Below, one piece after another: positions 1-10,110 of a DNA stretch of 64,000 bases (position 1 is its first letter; each line of letters opens with the position of its first letter). The position numbers were made by a program, and so were the translations under genes. Location: the NCBI GenBank assembly GCA_947359465.1, contig OX375877.1, positions 22,765,235 through 22,829,234 of the forward strand. Reading direction: 5' to 3'. Origin of the DNA: Metellina segmentata (taxonomy: Eukaryota; Arthropoda; Arachnida; Araneae; Tetragnathidae). Under the pieces are notes generated by a model. It saw nothing but the letters and a program-made list of their open reading frames with translations. It was not told the DNA's origin and did no database searches.

Positions 1-544
1 GTCCAAAAAATCAGGGAAAATTACGAATTTTCGTCTAAAACCTGGAAAATGATTGATCATGGCTTCTCAGACGGTTTGGAGAAAAATAGCAATTAGGATT
101 TGTACAGTTTCGTATTGCTTTATTTTATGAATTGAATTTTCAATCTATTTTAAAAGAAACAGCTAATATTTAACAGGTAGATAATTTTGTTTAGTTCCCT
201 GGTTTAAATTGAAGAATTGCACTCTTATGATACATTACAACATATATTTAAGTCTAATATGGTGGATTAAGTTATTTTAATACAAAATTACTTGTGCTTT
301 GTGTATTATTTACAGTGTATAGTTCTTAAATTGGCTTTTAGTATTGGCTATTGAATCCTAAATAATTTCTTGGTTTTTCATCCTAAAAATGTGACTTGCT
401 AAAGTATGACCTGAAATTTTGTAAAAGTTTGTCTGGAACAGTTGGAATTTTATTTTTGAAATAGGGTGGGAATCCTGTCAAAATGTACAAGATGTGTAGT
501 GATTGACAGTACTTTGTATTGGAGCAGTTCTGGTAGAAACCAGG
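1..544. other. AT-rich spacer
   Basis: No gene or repeat was recognised here. The stretch is AT-rich with short homopolymer runs. An 88-codon frame on the minus strand covers its right part and the start of the next SINE but has no recognisable domain. Confidence 0.6.
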
Positions 545-822
545 GGACCGCGGTAGCAAGGTTGGTAGAATAGCGGATAAGCAGCAGGAAAGTTGTGAGT
601 TGGAAACTCGATTCAACCAAAGACCGTGTACGTGGGGGGGGGGGTGCACGCTAAATCAGTCGGCTTTAAATGTGACCTCACATCATTGTGCGGAAGTTAT
701 GGTGTCTTGTTATCTGACTACGATTCAAAATTACGTGGCATTGTCCTTGAATCTTTCCTTTCGGGACTGATCCCGGACCGTCGCCAATACCCCGTAGTAC
801 TCCAGCAGTGCGACGTTAATTC
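545..822 (+). repeat. tRNA-derived SINE, family 1, diverged copy
   Basis: The body from about 640 matches the other family-1 copies: the block ATCCCGGACCGTCG near 772, then the terminal GCGACGTTAAT. The stretch 550-615 looks like a decayed tRNA head with a degraded B box. A run of ten G residues at about 632-641 interrupts the join of head and body. SINEs do not code for protein, so the 76-codon frame across this copy is incidental. Confidence 0.7.
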
Positions 823-867
823 CACTACATACCTGGTTGTCTCTACACTTTTCTGAGTAATAAATAA

Positions 868-1209
868 TTTGTAATTAACGTCGTACTAGAGCAACACAAC
901 GGGCTATTGACGACGGTCCGGAATCAATCCCATTAGGGAAAGATCCGAGGACAACACCGGGCATGGATGTTTGTAAACGTATGGTGTAGAGGCGGCTGGT
1001 GCACCTTAAATCTGTCGTGGCCGAAAGTGCTCATGTTGGGTTGGCGTGGAAGTTTGGAGAGTGGGGTGCCAGCTCAGGTGTTGCTTCGTCATCTGACCGT
1101 GGTTCAAAATTACGAGGTGTTGTCCTCGGATCTTTCCCTCAAGGGACTGATCCCGGACCGTCGTCAATAGCCCGTTGTGTTGCTCTAGTACGACGTTAAC
1201 TAAAAAATT
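868..1209. repeat. Two family-1 SINE pieces in inverted orientation
   Basis: Positions 868-958 hold the 3' end of the SINE in minus orientation. It joins directly to a plus-oriented copy lacking most of its tRNA head (959-1209), which starts at GGGCATGGATG. The outer edges (868-920 and about 1150-1205) are reverse complements, so the block can fold back on itself. Short frames on both strands here run through the SINE and are not genes. Confidence 0.8.
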
Positions 1210-1225
1210 ACCGGTAATGGTAATT

Positions 1226-1340
1226 TTAATTAACGTCGTACTAGAGCAACACAACGGGCTTTTGACGACGGTCCGGAATCAGTCCCTTAAGGGAAAGATT
1301 CGAGGACAACACCTCGTAATTTTGAACCACGGTCAATTGA
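1226..1340 (-). repeat. Partial family-1 SINE (3' part)
   Basis: Starts with the inverted SINE tail TAATTAACGTCGTACTAGAG and stops after the segment AACCACGGTCAATTG. The tRNA head and the centre are missing. It lies about 20 bp from the preceding SINE; the linker is built from the AAATTACC-like tail sequence. Confidence 0.75.
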
Positions 1341-1556
1341 CCACTTTTCTGTGACGTGAAGAATTTATATTAAAAGAATTCGGGTGTGTTGTTTAAAACA
1401 CGATATTGATGTTTTAGATTTGGGTACTATCACTGATAACTAAACAAGACAACAAATCGCTTTCTCTATAGCGTTAAAGGCTTCATGAGACAAAAAATGG
1501 CTTGATCTAGCCTTAAAAAGCTTCATAAGACAACACTTTCTCCAAAGTGTAAAAGG

Positions 1557-1879
1557 TAACTGGTAATTTTTAATCAACGTCGTACTAGAGCAACACAACG
1601 GGCTATTGACGACGGTCCGGGATCAATCCCTTAAGGGAAAGATTCGAGGACAACACCTCGTAATTTTGAACCACGGTCAGATGACGAAGCAACACCTGAG
1701 CTGGCACCCCACTCTCCAAACTTCCACACCAACCCAACGTGAGGACTTTCGGCCACGACAGATTTAAGGTGTACCAACCGCCTCTACAGCATACGCTTAC
1801 AAACATCCATGCCCGGATTCGAACCAGGAACCTTTCGATCTAGAGGTTAACACCTTAACCACTAGACTGGTTGGTAGGC
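1557..1879 (-). repeat. Full-length family-1 tRNA-derived SINE
   Basis: A complete copy in minus orientation. The tRNA-like head lies at its right end, with B box GGATTCGAACC (minus-strand sense GGTTCGAATCC) near 1815 and the A-box region near 1860. The body carries the conserved segments shared by all copies, and the tail is rich in AATT. It is flanked by a 9-bp target-site duplication TGTAAAAGG at 1548-1556 and 1880-1888, which marks insertion by reverse transcription. Family knowledge: such SINEs are transcribed by RNA polymerase III and mobilised by a partner LINE; no partner was seen in the window. Confidence 0.88.
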
Positions 1880-1888
1880 TGTAAAAGG

Positions 1889-2777
1889 CTTATGAGTAAA
1901 CAAAACGAGTTGAATTCTCTTGAGTTAAAAGGCTTAATTATATATGGATCTGGCTAAAATATTTCAAATGTATGTTATGGTTTCAATGAGTTTTTGACTC
2001 TGAATTTCTTTGAAAATAATCCTCCATTGAAGACGTAAGTGCGGGGCTGGTAGCATTGCAATTTCAAAGATGGGTTGGAAAGTAAAATTTTGAGACTCAC
2101 AGATTTAATTGGATCTATAACAAGAGTTACTCAATTGGAATAGAGGGTACAGATTGTTGCCAAGACAGAGAGAGAGAGCGAGACGAATAATCGAACTTTT
2201 CAGAGGCTTGGAAACGAATGATTCAAAGAGGTGAATGCGCTTTTTTGATTCGCCTACTCTACACCCTGTCCAAACTCCCACCGATACTCAGACCTACGCA
2301 GCGAGGAAGGACACCAAACCTGCGTCCTAACAGAAATCACCTTCGCCCACCTGGGAAAAGAATTGGAAACCAAAACTGCGTTCACATTTTTATGGAAAGA
2401 AAAAAAATGTTTGCCTTATGCGTATGCAATCGCGACCTCCGAATCTCCATTTCGAAAATAAACAAGCTTTCGACACTGTTTTTCTTGATCGAATTTTTAA
2501 AGACGGGTTTTTTGGTCTCAAATCTCTTGTGCTGTTACCCTAAAGAGGTGAATAATGTTTAGTTATCAGCTGTGTATCGCTGGTCAAAGAGGGAAAAACA
2601 AATTTTGTCGAGACTGGTTCGAAGCTAGTTTCAAGTCGAAACCAAGCCTGTCAATGAGCCTGTTTTCCTATCGACATCGCATAAAATTAATGCAGACGAA
2701 TGGTTAGTCCGATGGTGTCACATTTAACTGTCCTGAGGATTCATTTGAATACCCTCGCAGGATAAGTGGGTGGTTAA
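1889..2777. other. Spacer without recognised gene
   Basis: The region contains a GA-rich run near 2166-2180 and a 114-codon open frame (2218-2562) with no recognisable domain and no homologue I can name. I treat the frame as chance. Confidence 0.5.
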
Positions 2778-2892
2778 TACACTACCTAACAATAATGAAC
2801 CGGATAGCAAGATGTGATGGTATAAGGCAGGGATTCCCAATCGGTGGTATCGTTTCGGGTGGTACGCAAGGATGATACGAGCGACCCAAATA

Positions 2893-4207
2893 CAGAGGCT
2901 GTTCGCACATTTTTTAGACGATTTTGGTTAGCGGTAATAAAAAATCGTTTGCTGCAAAAGAAATAATTGCAGTTGTATTATGTTTTTAAAAGTCAAAATT
3001 ATCGTCTGCGGTTTGAGAGGTTTGTTTTTATTTAAAATGGCGTTTTTAACGAAGCAGGAGTTCGAAGGCTATATTTATGCTCTTTCCGAAGAGAAATATT
3101 CATATTCCGTTATCCAAAAACGACGTGAGAGTCATGGTTTTGTGATATCTAAAGCGTCGATAGGTAATATCGTCAACAAGAAAGGAAAAAAACGTCAAAT
3201 TGGAGCCTCCAGTGGGACAAAAATTCCAAACAAGTATCCAAGGTAGAAACGGACATCTTCGACTATTGCAAAGGTACGTTGTTTAATGTTAAAAGAAAAT
3301 CCCCCTAGTCAAAGGATAGTTGCAAAATCATTAAAATGCCCCGTGTCCACTGTAAACAAAATGATAAACGTTGATTTAAATCTTAAGAAAGCGGAAAAAC
3401 GCAATGTGCATCGTCTTTCTCCAAAGCATATCGCTGAACGCAGGACACGCTGCCGAATTCTATATGAGAAACACTTATCCTAAGAAAAATGGAAAAAAAT
3501 TATCACAATAGAGGAATCATGGGTGTATTTAAATGATTGCAGCAAAAATAGAGCCATTTATTATCATAAAAAGGGGGGGGGGAATTTAAATACATGGTTC
3601 ACAGAATCGAAAGAAAGTTTTTTTAAAGGATTCACGAATTTTGCTGGTTTTTCATATAATGGCAAGTAAAAAAGAAATAGAGTGGGAAAAAATGTCCAAG
3701 ATTAACTCCAAATACTATCAGGAACATATTTTATCGCCAATTTTTCTGAATGAAATACCATCGCTTTACCCACAGTGCCATCAATCTGTGGAACTCGATC
3801 AAGACAAAGCTAGCAGTCACACATCAAAATCCACCGTAAATTTACTAAAAGAAATGGAACAAAAAACCGGTATAAAGGCTGATATCTCCTTCCGGCCCTT
3901 CACTGATATCCCTACTAAATCTACCGATGTATCACCTATGGATTTTTGTGCTTTCGGACTTTTAAAATCTGCATTATCCAAACGTCGTCCCACAACCCTT
4001 ACAGGACTCTGGAAAGCTGTTCAGGAGGAATGGGATAGAATACCTCTTCTGACACTTCAAAAGGCATTATTATCCTGGAAATTACGGTATCGAAAGATAG
4101 TTCGGAATAAGGGCTATCAAATATAACATTTAAAACACAATAATTTTATGTAATTTAGTTTTGTGAATACAATATACACTGTCTAAAAAATGTGTGAACA
4201 GCCTCTG
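2893..4207 (+). mobile_element. Mariner-superfamily element with about 27-bp terminal repeats
   Basis: Inverted termini CAGAGGCTGTTCGCACATTT at the left and its near-perfect complement at 4181-4207 enclose 1315 bp. TA dinucleotides flank both ends (2891-2892 and 4208-4209), the usual Tc1/mariner target duplication. The element holds one broken transposase on the plus strand. It sits inside a hAT element, so it is the youngest layer of this nest. Confidence 0.9.
3037..4126 (+). pseudogene. Broken mariner-like transposase
   Basis: The frame starting at 3037 (MAFLTKQEFEGYIYAL) covers an N-terminal DNA-binding region with PPSQRIVAKSL near 3300, followed by a catalytic part. The first acidic site reads TIEESWVYL, with Glu where the family normally has Asp. 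The second is in QDKASSH and the third in DVSPMDFCAFGLLK. Counting between the last two gives 45 residues, longer than the classic DD34D spacing. In-frame stops occur at 3244 and 3481, and the frame changes near 3200-3290 and between 3560 and 3640. The C-terminus (LQKALLSWKLRYRKIVRNKGYQI) is typical of a mariner-related group I recall from ticks, spiders and hydra. The gene would have catalysed cut-and-paste transposition but is dead now. Confidence 0.85.
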
Positions 4208-4870
4208 TATTCTACGAAGTTTGTTCGATTTTTTTAGTATGTACAACCACGTTATAGTAAAAATGGGATGATATGAAATCAATTTTGTGATTAACGTTTT
4301 TATTACATTGTAATAAATGACGCTAACAGTAGCACATTATTTAAAGAGAAACTTCGTTGCTGATTGCCTAATTCTATTCAATGGCTATCTCGGCGAAATT
4401 AAGTTGATATCTCTCCCTGTCAAATCGTTTTACAAAGAATTCCTTTATCTTTATGTATGAGAAATACGCACGGATAATTCGCACGAGATAACTATTTGTT
4501 TTTAGACCTGTGAGTAAAAAATAAAACTAATTTTCAAAAATCGTTTTATTTTTTCCTTTATTAAAACATAATTAATACGAAATACAAATGCATTAATCAT
4601 AAAATATGAAGCTTTCTTAGTATTTTAATTAAAATAAAACAAGCCATTGGACATTAGATATATGTTTCTAAAAAAATATAGGACTGGTGATACGACAAAA
4701 ATTTCTAAAAATGTCAAGTGGTATGCAGTTACTAAAAGGTTGGGAACCCCTGATACAAGGGATAGAATGCATGCTTTAATAAGGGGATGGTCCGCCACGT
4801 GCTGCAATGACATTAGCAACCCTTCTGAGCATACTTTCATCAAGATTTTTATACAAAGCTATGGGTATTT

Positions 4871-5288
4871 GTAGCAGTACAATTGTTAGTTGAACATTTT
4901 ACTAGACGAATGCTTTGTAATCGTTTGAAATAGCATATGCAGAACGAAAAAACTTAGAACTAAGGATTCACATGACGTTTCTAAAAATTTCACCACTGAG
5001 GCGACCGTTTATAAACGTTAATAATCCTATTAAAACTTTGTTGTCCAGGGGATGATTATGCGAATCTATTCATTATCTACGTCTTGTTCGAAATAAATAT
5101 AAAGACTATTCTTCAAAAGTAATAGGCACGATTTTTAGCTTTTGTTACGTAAGAGCTTATAATCGATATAGTAAATATCATTGCACTAAAAATGAATTCG
5201 AATGAGGGATTTTCAATGTGAACAAACAAACCAGACGGGCTGTGAAGATTTAACATCTGTTGTCCAAATGCTCGTATGATATATAGAT
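4871..5288. other. Spacer
   Basis: AT-rich sequence between the Tc1 remnant and the Helitron pair. No gene, repeat or RNA was recognised. Confidence 0.5.
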
Positions 5289-5940
5289 ACTAGGGGGCCC
5301 GCCCCCTGATCGCTAACGCTCGCCAACCCCCAGAGGATTCCTTCGCAATCCTCATTGGTTCGCTGCGCGAACCTATGCTCGCTTCGCTCGCATCAATGAA
5401 GACATGTGTCCTAGCAGAAGGAATTGTTAACAAAATATGATATTCCAAAAAAATATTTTTCAAATCTAAATTTTATGCTGTTTATCAGAAAAGATATATA
5501 CAGTACCTCTGGAATCAGAATTCAAATGGAAACTTTGAGCAAATTTTGACTCGAAATGTGAGCGTTGATATGGAAATTGAAAACCCAGCATGTTGGTTGT
5601 GTGTACATTTACCCAGTACTCGAGCCACCCACGCTTTTTCATTGAGTTTGTTGTCGAAAGTTGTAATGCAAGCGTCTTCTTGAACTATAATAGTTTGCCC
5701 CGAAACGGACTTTTTTTTAAATGACCCTGAAAAGATCCTCCGTTTTCTTTGATTTCTATTATTTACTGCAACAGCTCGACTAAAATTCTTTTTTTTTTTC
5801 AATAAAATTTCATCCGATAACGCTATAAATTCAATTGAAGCGCGAGGCTTTGGGATAAACAAAGAATCGTACAATATTGCCAAAACGCGAAAACAAATAA
5901 CGTCTTTTTTGCGTGCCACGTAAGAGAATTATATATATAG
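5289..5940 (-). mobile_element. Non-autonomous Helitron, first of a tandem pair
   Basis: Read on the minus strand, the element begins at 5940 with a TCTATATATAT-type 5' terminus. It ends at 5289 with a GC-rich hairpin (GGGGGCGGGCCCCC) followed by CTAGT, the classic Helitron 3' end. There is no Rep/helicase reading frame, only about 650 bp of internal sequence. The 134-codon minus frame (5515-5919) is not a recognised protein. A second, very similar copy follows without any spacer. Confidence 0.85.
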
Positions 5941-6592
5941 ACTAGGGGGCCCGCCCCCTGCTCGCTAAAGCTCGCCAACCCCCGGAGGATTGCTTCGCAA
6001 TCCTCATTGGTTCGCTGCGCGAACCTATGCTCGCTTCGCTCGCATCAATGAAGACATGTGTCCTAGCAAAAGGGATTGCTTACAAAATATAATATTCCAA
6101 AAAAATGCTTTTACCTAAATTTGCTGTACTATAGAAAATATATATACAGTACCTCTGAAATTAGAAATCAAATAAAAACTTGTGAGCAAATTTTGACTCG
6201 AAATGTGAGCGCTGCTTTGGAAATTGAATACCCATCATGTTGCTTGTGTGTGTACATTTCGCCAGCACTCGAACCACCCACACTTTTTCATTGAGTTTGT
6301 TGCCGAAAGTTGTAGCGCAAGCGTCTTGTTGAACTATAATTGTTGGCCCTGAAAAGGACCGTTTTTTTAAATGGCCCTGAAAAGATCCTCCGCTTTCTTT
6401 GATTTCTATTATTAACTGCAACAGCTCAACTAAAATTCATTTTTTTTTTTCAATAAAATTTCATCCGATAACGCTATAAATTCAATTGAAGCGCGAGGCT
6501 TTGGGATAAACAAAGAATCGTACAATGTTGCCAAAACGCGAAAACAAATAACGTCTTTTTTGCGTGCCACGTAAGAGAATTATATATATAGA
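5941..6592 (-). mobile_element. Non-autonomous Helitron, second of a tandem pair
   Basis: Nearly identical in layout and length (652 bp) to the copy at 5289-5940. The 3' hairpin plus CTAGT end abuts the 5' end of its neighbour at 5940/5941, so the two are head to tail. The inverted repeats around TTCGCTGCGCGAA and the GCTCGCTTCGCTCGC stretch at the 3' end form further stems. No transposase frame is present. Confidence 0.85.
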
Positions 6593-7371
6593 TAGGTAAA
6601 GTAAAAGCCAGATGGTTCTATTTTAGTAGCGATACAAGAAAAGCCCTTAACATTTTCTCTGTTAAATACCTCGCCAAACTCTTCTTCTTGGAGACTGAAA
6701 ATCTGCAACTCCCCCAATTCTACATTTCCTTTAATTCCTACCATCTGTCGTATAAAGCTCTTCCTTTAAAACAGAAAAAAAAATATATTTTTATAATTAT
6801 TTTTTTTATTATTTTTCTTTTAAGATTTCAATTAAACAAATCTATTTTGGGCAATACTTGACTTACTGACAGAAAAAAAACCCCTCAATACTTAAAAAAA
6901 TGAGATAAAAACTCAATATTTTTTTTATTCAGTTCTTTTCCTATCTATAAATTTAATAGGATTACCAAATACCCAGACAAGCCCATTTATCAAGTGCCAT
7001 TCTGTCAATACTGGAGATTGAGACCCCTTCGGGACCAGGTTCTCCATGACCTCATCAACAACTTATCTATAAAGTTTACCTTAAAATGTAGGTTATCAAC
7101 GTTTCGATAACCTTTTGTCGTTAAACTAAATGGTGTTGACCAATAAACTATCATTTTTCATTTTAGAATTTATTCTTTGGAATTTTTTTCGGTTAGAGTT
7201 ATAATTACGTTATTTAAATATATATCTGCCTTCCTCTGGAATTTTTATTAATGAATTGCTGACGGTTGCATTCAGAATACGTACAGGGTATACGTATCAC
7301 CTCAGAACACACTACCACCACTTATATTTAGCTTGACAGAAAATGTCTATCAGGAAAGCCGGTGGGTATTT
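6593..7371. other. AT-rich spacer
   Basis: Contains long A and T runs. Near 7330 is a short phrase, TTTAGCTTGACAGAAAA, that recurs near 63350, which suggests an old dispersed repeat. No gene was recognised. Confidence 0.45.
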
Positions 7372-7423
7372 TAATTAGCGTCACACTGGAGCAAAACAAC
7401 GGGCTATTGGCGACGGTCCATAA
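7372..7423 (-). repeat. Fragment of family-1 SINE tail
   Basis: About 50 bp matching the 3' end of family 1 (AACGGGCTATTGGCGACGGT and the preceding CGTCACACTGGAGC). Head and body are absent. Confidence 0.65.
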
Positions 7424-8290
7424 TATAGGAAAGACGGAACAAATTCGATATTGAATTTTATTGCTTAGTATTTGGCTTCATATGATTTATTCTCGAAACT
7501 TTTCAAACCTAATTAGTCAATAGATGTGTTTATTTTCATTATTTTCGTTTCTTGTACAGAATCAGGCATTTTCTACATCAAATGAGAAGGTCAATCATAA
7601 ACATAGCACACTTAATATGTAATCAATTAAAAAATTAAATACATAAACCCAAAGTAAATAAAACCTTTAATAAAATGCAACTTAAGGATAAAATGCAAAA
7701 ACATAATTTTGATACATCATTATTTTTCAAAATTATAAGGTCAACGAGTCAGTATTTGACCAGTTAGTGCTCATTTTCCATGAAAAAAATTTCCCTAGAA
7801 CTAGTATGAAAAGGCACTTTCATACTAGTTCTAACCTTTCAAAGTTATTATCTTGTAAAGATAGTGATTAAATTGAGCTGTAGTAGAATTATTGAAGTTT
7901 GATAGTTTTTCGAATTTCTATCTCTCAAAGTTTAGAATAGTAATTGAACCAGTAATTGATCATTGCCGATCCAATAATTGCCCTCTGTTTATTTTTTCAA
8001 ATAAAAGTCAAATTGGAACATTGTAGCAAATATTTTTACGACCTGTATATTTGTATGAAATATAGATAGGCTTAATATTTTTTTACACGATCTTCTAAGT
8101 AAGATTTATTAAAATAACTATTATTATTATCGAATATGAAGCAAGTAAGCACGATAACGATTGTTAGTACTAATGTATCCAAGTATATTTACACAACTCG
8201 AATACTATAATACATAGAATACCATTGCAAAATAGTCGTTAAATGAAAAGCAATTTTTTTTAATTGATTGTAATAATTTAATTTTCGTTT
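7424..8290. other. AT-rich spacer with one hairpin
   Basis: The only structure is a perfect hairpin with 16-bp arms at 7796-7811 and 7818-7833 (TAGAACTAGTATGAAA and its complement, 6-nt loop). No gene was recognised. Confidence 0.55.
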
Positions 8291-8302
8291 GTAAGATGAA
8301 AG

Positions 8303-8489
8303 TGTCCTCACGTTGGGTTGGTGTGGAAGTTTGGAGAGTGGGGTTCCAGCTCAGGTGTTGCTTCGTCATCTGACCGTGGTTCAAAATTACGAGGTGTTGT
8401 AATCGGATCTTTCTCTGTAGAGATTGATCCCGGACCGTCGTCAATAGCCCATTGTGTTGCTCTAGTGCGACGTTAATTACAAAATTACC
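8303..8489 (+). repeat. 5'-truncated family-1 SINE with 12-bp TSD
   Basis: Only the 3' part of the SINE is present, from TGTCCTCACGTTGGG to the AAAATTACC tail. It is flanked by a perfect duplication GTAAGATGAAAG at 8291-8302 and 8490-8501. Truncation at the 5' end with an intact 3' end and a clean duplication is what LINE-type target-primed reverse transcription leaves. The 121-codon minus frame here is a read-through of the SINE. Confidence 0.87.
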
Positions 8490-9419
8490 GTAAGATGAAA
8501 GCATGAAGATTAGAAATTTGTTATGTTCACTAACTGGAACAACATATTTTTTATACATATAAATACGCATCAGTCTTTAGTAAGGATAGAAAAAAATGAA
8601 ACGAATTTTAAGAAACAAGATTTAAATAATAGCTTGACGTCTTTTACTGACATTATAAACATTTGGTGAACAAATTTATGGTAAAGTTATTTATGTACAA
8701 GGATCTACCGGGGATATGTTTTCTCTCTCTCTTGAAGTGCTCTCATTTTAAAGTTTAGATAAAATGTATTATAGATTGTTATTTAGTTAAAAAACAATAT
8801 TTAAACGAAACGTTTCAAATAAAAAGAGTCCAAATCCATATTTGACATAAAAATTGAATTCAGAACTTTGGCCACATACTGATATTCTGGCTAAGCTACT
8901 GTGTTGGGAATTTTGCTTTTATAAGATATCGTCGGGTGGTTTGGGATTTTCGTACATTTTAAAGAATATTACAATTTTTTTTAAATAACTTATCTTTCTC
9001 AAAAAAATGTTTTAGGATCGCCGACATTAAATTTGCCCTTTAAACAGCAGTCTATTTGATTTTTAAAAACGCATTGGTTTCATTATTTGTGTGTACTGTA
9101 ATTCTAAATTCGAGCTCAGTTTTACTTTAAAAAATTTCATTTAGTTTTCTTTCAGTTCCTCTTAAATTTGAGTGTTTACAGCTTTTAACTTTAGAAAGGG
9201 AAAATAATTAAATCTCAGAAGAATGTCCTAGAATCGTCACCATTAATTTTGCCATTTAGGCAACAGCTTACTTGGCTTTTTTAACAACGCACTAACTGGT
9301 TTAATTATTTGTGTATAATGTGATTCTAAATTCAAGCTCAGTTTTACTTCTAAAAAATTCATTAGCTTCATTTCTAAAAAAATTCATTATGTTTTCTTTC
9401 AGTTCCTTTTAAATTTGTG

Positions 9420-9717
9420 GCCGACCAACCGGTCTGGTGGTAAAGGTATTAGCCTCTAAATCGGAAAGTTCCTGGTTCGAATCCGGGTCAGTGCATGGAT
9501 GTTTGTAAACTTATGGTGCACCTTAAATCTGTCGTGGCCGAAAGTCCTCACGTTGGGTAAATGGAAGTTTTGAGAGCAGGATGCCAGCTCAGATGATGCC
9601 TCGTCATCTGACCGTGGTTAAAAATGACGTGGTGCTGTCCTCGGATATTTCCAGTCGGGGATAGTTCCTGGACCGTTGTCAATAGTCCGTTGTGTTGCTC
9701 TAGTACAACGTTAATTA
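9420..9717 (+). repeat. Full-length family-1 SINE, first of a pair
   Basis: Starts with the tRNA-like head GCCGACCAACCGGTCTGGTG, carries a perfect B box GGTTCGAATCC near 9474, and ends with TAGTACAACGTTAATTA. Together with the next SINE it is flanked by a shared 15-bp duplication (9405-9419 and 10053-10067). Confidence 0.88.
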
Positions 9718-9745
9718 AAAATTATCAATTACCTAAATCTCATGT

Positions 9746-10037
9746 GCCGACCAACCGGCCTGGTGGTTAAGGTGTTAGTCTCTAGATCGGAAGGTTCCTG
9801 GTTCAATCGGGGTCAGTGCATAGATGTTTGTAAGCATAAGGTGTAGTTACTGCTGGTGCACCTTAAATCTGTCGTGGCCGAAAATCCACGAGTTGAGTTG
9901 GTGTTTAAGTTTGAAGAGTGGTGTTGCTTCGTCATTTGACCGCGGTTCAAAATTACGTGGTGTTGTCATCAGATCTTTCCTTTATGAGATTGATCCCGTT
10001 AATAGCCCGTTGTGTTGCTCTGATACGACGTTAGTTA
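9746..10037 (+). repeat. Full-length family-1 SINE, second of a pair
   Basis: The head GCCGACCAACCGGCCTGGTG is intact, but its B box has a change (GGTTCAATCGGG), so pol III transcription may be weak. The tail is GACGTTAGTTAAAAATTACG. A 28-bp linker of SINE-tail character separates it from the upstream copy. No separate duplication is visible between the two copies. Confidence 0.87.
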
Positions 10038-10110
10038 AAAATTACGAAATTACCTTTTAAATTTGTGTGTTTGCAGTTTTTAACTTTAGAAAGGGAAAAT
10101 AATTAAACCA

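Larger units (their letters stand above)
2828..4752. mobile_element. Non-autonomous hAT element inside the Tc1 remnant
   Basis: The left terminus CAGGGATTCCCAATCGG and the right terminus CCGTTGGGAACCCCTG-like end (read AGGTTGGGAACCCCTG at 4737-4752) are imperfect inverted repeats of the hAT type. They are flanked by diverged 8-bp duplications, GTATAAGG (2820-2827) and ATACAAGG (4753-4760). Removing the nested mariner element leaves about 600 bp with no hAT transposase motif. It is therefore a MITE-like copy that would have needed an enzyme supplied from elsewhere. Confidence 0.78.
2780..4870 (-). mobile_element. Tc1-like element remnant, outermost layer of a three-element nest
   Basis: The left end (CACTACCTAACAATAATG, after TA at 2778-2779) matches the terminal repeats of the Tc1 derivatives at 59837 and 61429. 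After the nested hAT, positions 4761-4868 match the minus-strand transposase C-terminus of that family. Joining 2780-2827 to 4761-4868 restores the order seen at 59837-59950, so this was one element later split. The right part is lost after about 4868. The transposase fragment is too short to act. Confidence 0.75.
9000..10110. repeat. About 220-bp tandem duplication, second unit split by SINEs
   Basis: Unit 1 runs from about 9000 to 9215 and unit 2 from about 9216 to 9419, resuming at 10053-10110. Shared segments include ATTATTTGTGTGTA/ATTATTTGTGTATA, TTTTCTTTCAGTTCCT and TTAACTTTAGAAAGGG. Two SINEs lie inside the second unit, so the duplication is older than they are. Confidence 0.78.

Noticed and set aside
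2218..2562. 114-codon frame in a spacer
   Set aside because: No recognisable domain, no related sequence in the window and no start context or splice support.
5515..5919. 134-codon minus-strand frame
   Set aside because: It lies wholly inside a non-autonomous Helitron, and its relative in the next copy (6161-6421) is not collinear in frame.
8205..8570. 121-codon minus-strand frame
   Set aside because: It reads through a SINE and its AT-rich flanks; the same peptide pieces appear at other SINE copies.
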